From an uncultured Helicobacteraceae bacterium (GTDB lineage: Bacteria > Campylobacterota > Campylobacteria > Campylobacterales > Sulfurimonadaceae): a DNA stretch of 6,923 nt. Positions 6,839-6,923 of this stretch are shown here, piece after piece (position 1 is the first letter of the stretch; the number at the start of each line of letters is the position of its first letter). A program made the position numbers and the translations under genes. The stretch lies in contig CAIUZU010000420.1 of the NCBI GenBank assembly GCA_903903705.1, positions 1 to 6,923 of the forward strand, in the 5' to 3' direction. The notes beneath the pieces were generated by a model, which ran no database searches, was not told where the DNA came from, and was given only the letters and a program-made list of their open reading frames with translations.

Positions 6839-6923
6839 TTAGCAATTTCCTCAAAAACTCTACAATAAACTTAAAATCTACAAGCCTCAATTTTATTATA
6901 TTTTTTCTATGTTTTGTACTAAT
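6834..6923 (-). CDS. Possible 3' end of a convergent gene (partial, unidentified)
   Basis: One minus-strand frame is open from the window edge for 29 codons and stops with TAG at 6836-6834, inside the CTAG of the REP-like element. The minus-strand terminator hairpin begins immediately after this stop, which is the arrangement expected at a real gene end. The translated end is basic and hydrophobic (…KFIVEFLRKLLN) and I do not recognise it. The other two minus-strand frames close early. In DNA this AT-rich, a 29-codon open frame can arise by chance, so this is a weak call. Confidence 0.22.
   Translation of the reverse strand: MSTKHRKNIIKLRLVDFKFIVEFLRKLLN

Overview
The window reads as a chromosomal segment from a sulfur-oxidising Campylobacterota (Epsilonproteobacterium), most like Sulfurimonas or a relative. 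The reasons are AT-rich DNA with short AT-rich gaps, a porin that looks like the DUF3373 family (largely confined to this phylum), a sulfide:quinone oxidoreductase (SQR), and TAGAAT/TATAAT -10 boxes without a convincing -35. The genus is inferred from remembered family features, not from a search.

Layout. 1-77: promoter and leader of pyrG. 78-1706: pyrG, CTP synthase. 1720-3324: recJ, single-strand DNA exonuclease, 13 bases behind pyrG and probably co-transcribed. 3325-3459: gap holding the promoter of the next gene. 3460-4968: an outer-membrane beta-barrel protein with a signal peptide and a short coiled coil. 4972-5013: hairpin terminator. 5014-5223: AT-rich DNA with no gene seen. 5224-5284: promoter and ribosome binding site. 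5291-6766: SQR with a Tat-like N-terminus. 6774-6838: a 65-base element made of two REP-like hairpins facing each other. 6834-6923: possible 3' end of a convergent minus-strand gene. All four complete genes are on the plus strand and appear intact.

The first two genes are housekeeping (pyrimidine nucleotide supply, DNA repair). The last two are envelope and energy genes. The main observation is that the porin and SQR genes, 1.8 kb apart and separated by a terminator, carry nearly the same roughly 57-base promoter module: 48 of 57 aligned columns are identical. It includes a TAGAAT -10 box and the palindrome TGATAAnnTTATCA over the expected transcription start. This suggests that one regulator controls an outer-membrane channel and a possibly periplasm-facing sulfide oxidase together. 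I found no CRISPR array, tRNA, rRNA, insertion sequence or wholly new multi-gene system. The candidates for novelty are the shared regulatory module, the Tat-like leader on the SQR, the methionine clusters in the porin and the composite REP-like element.
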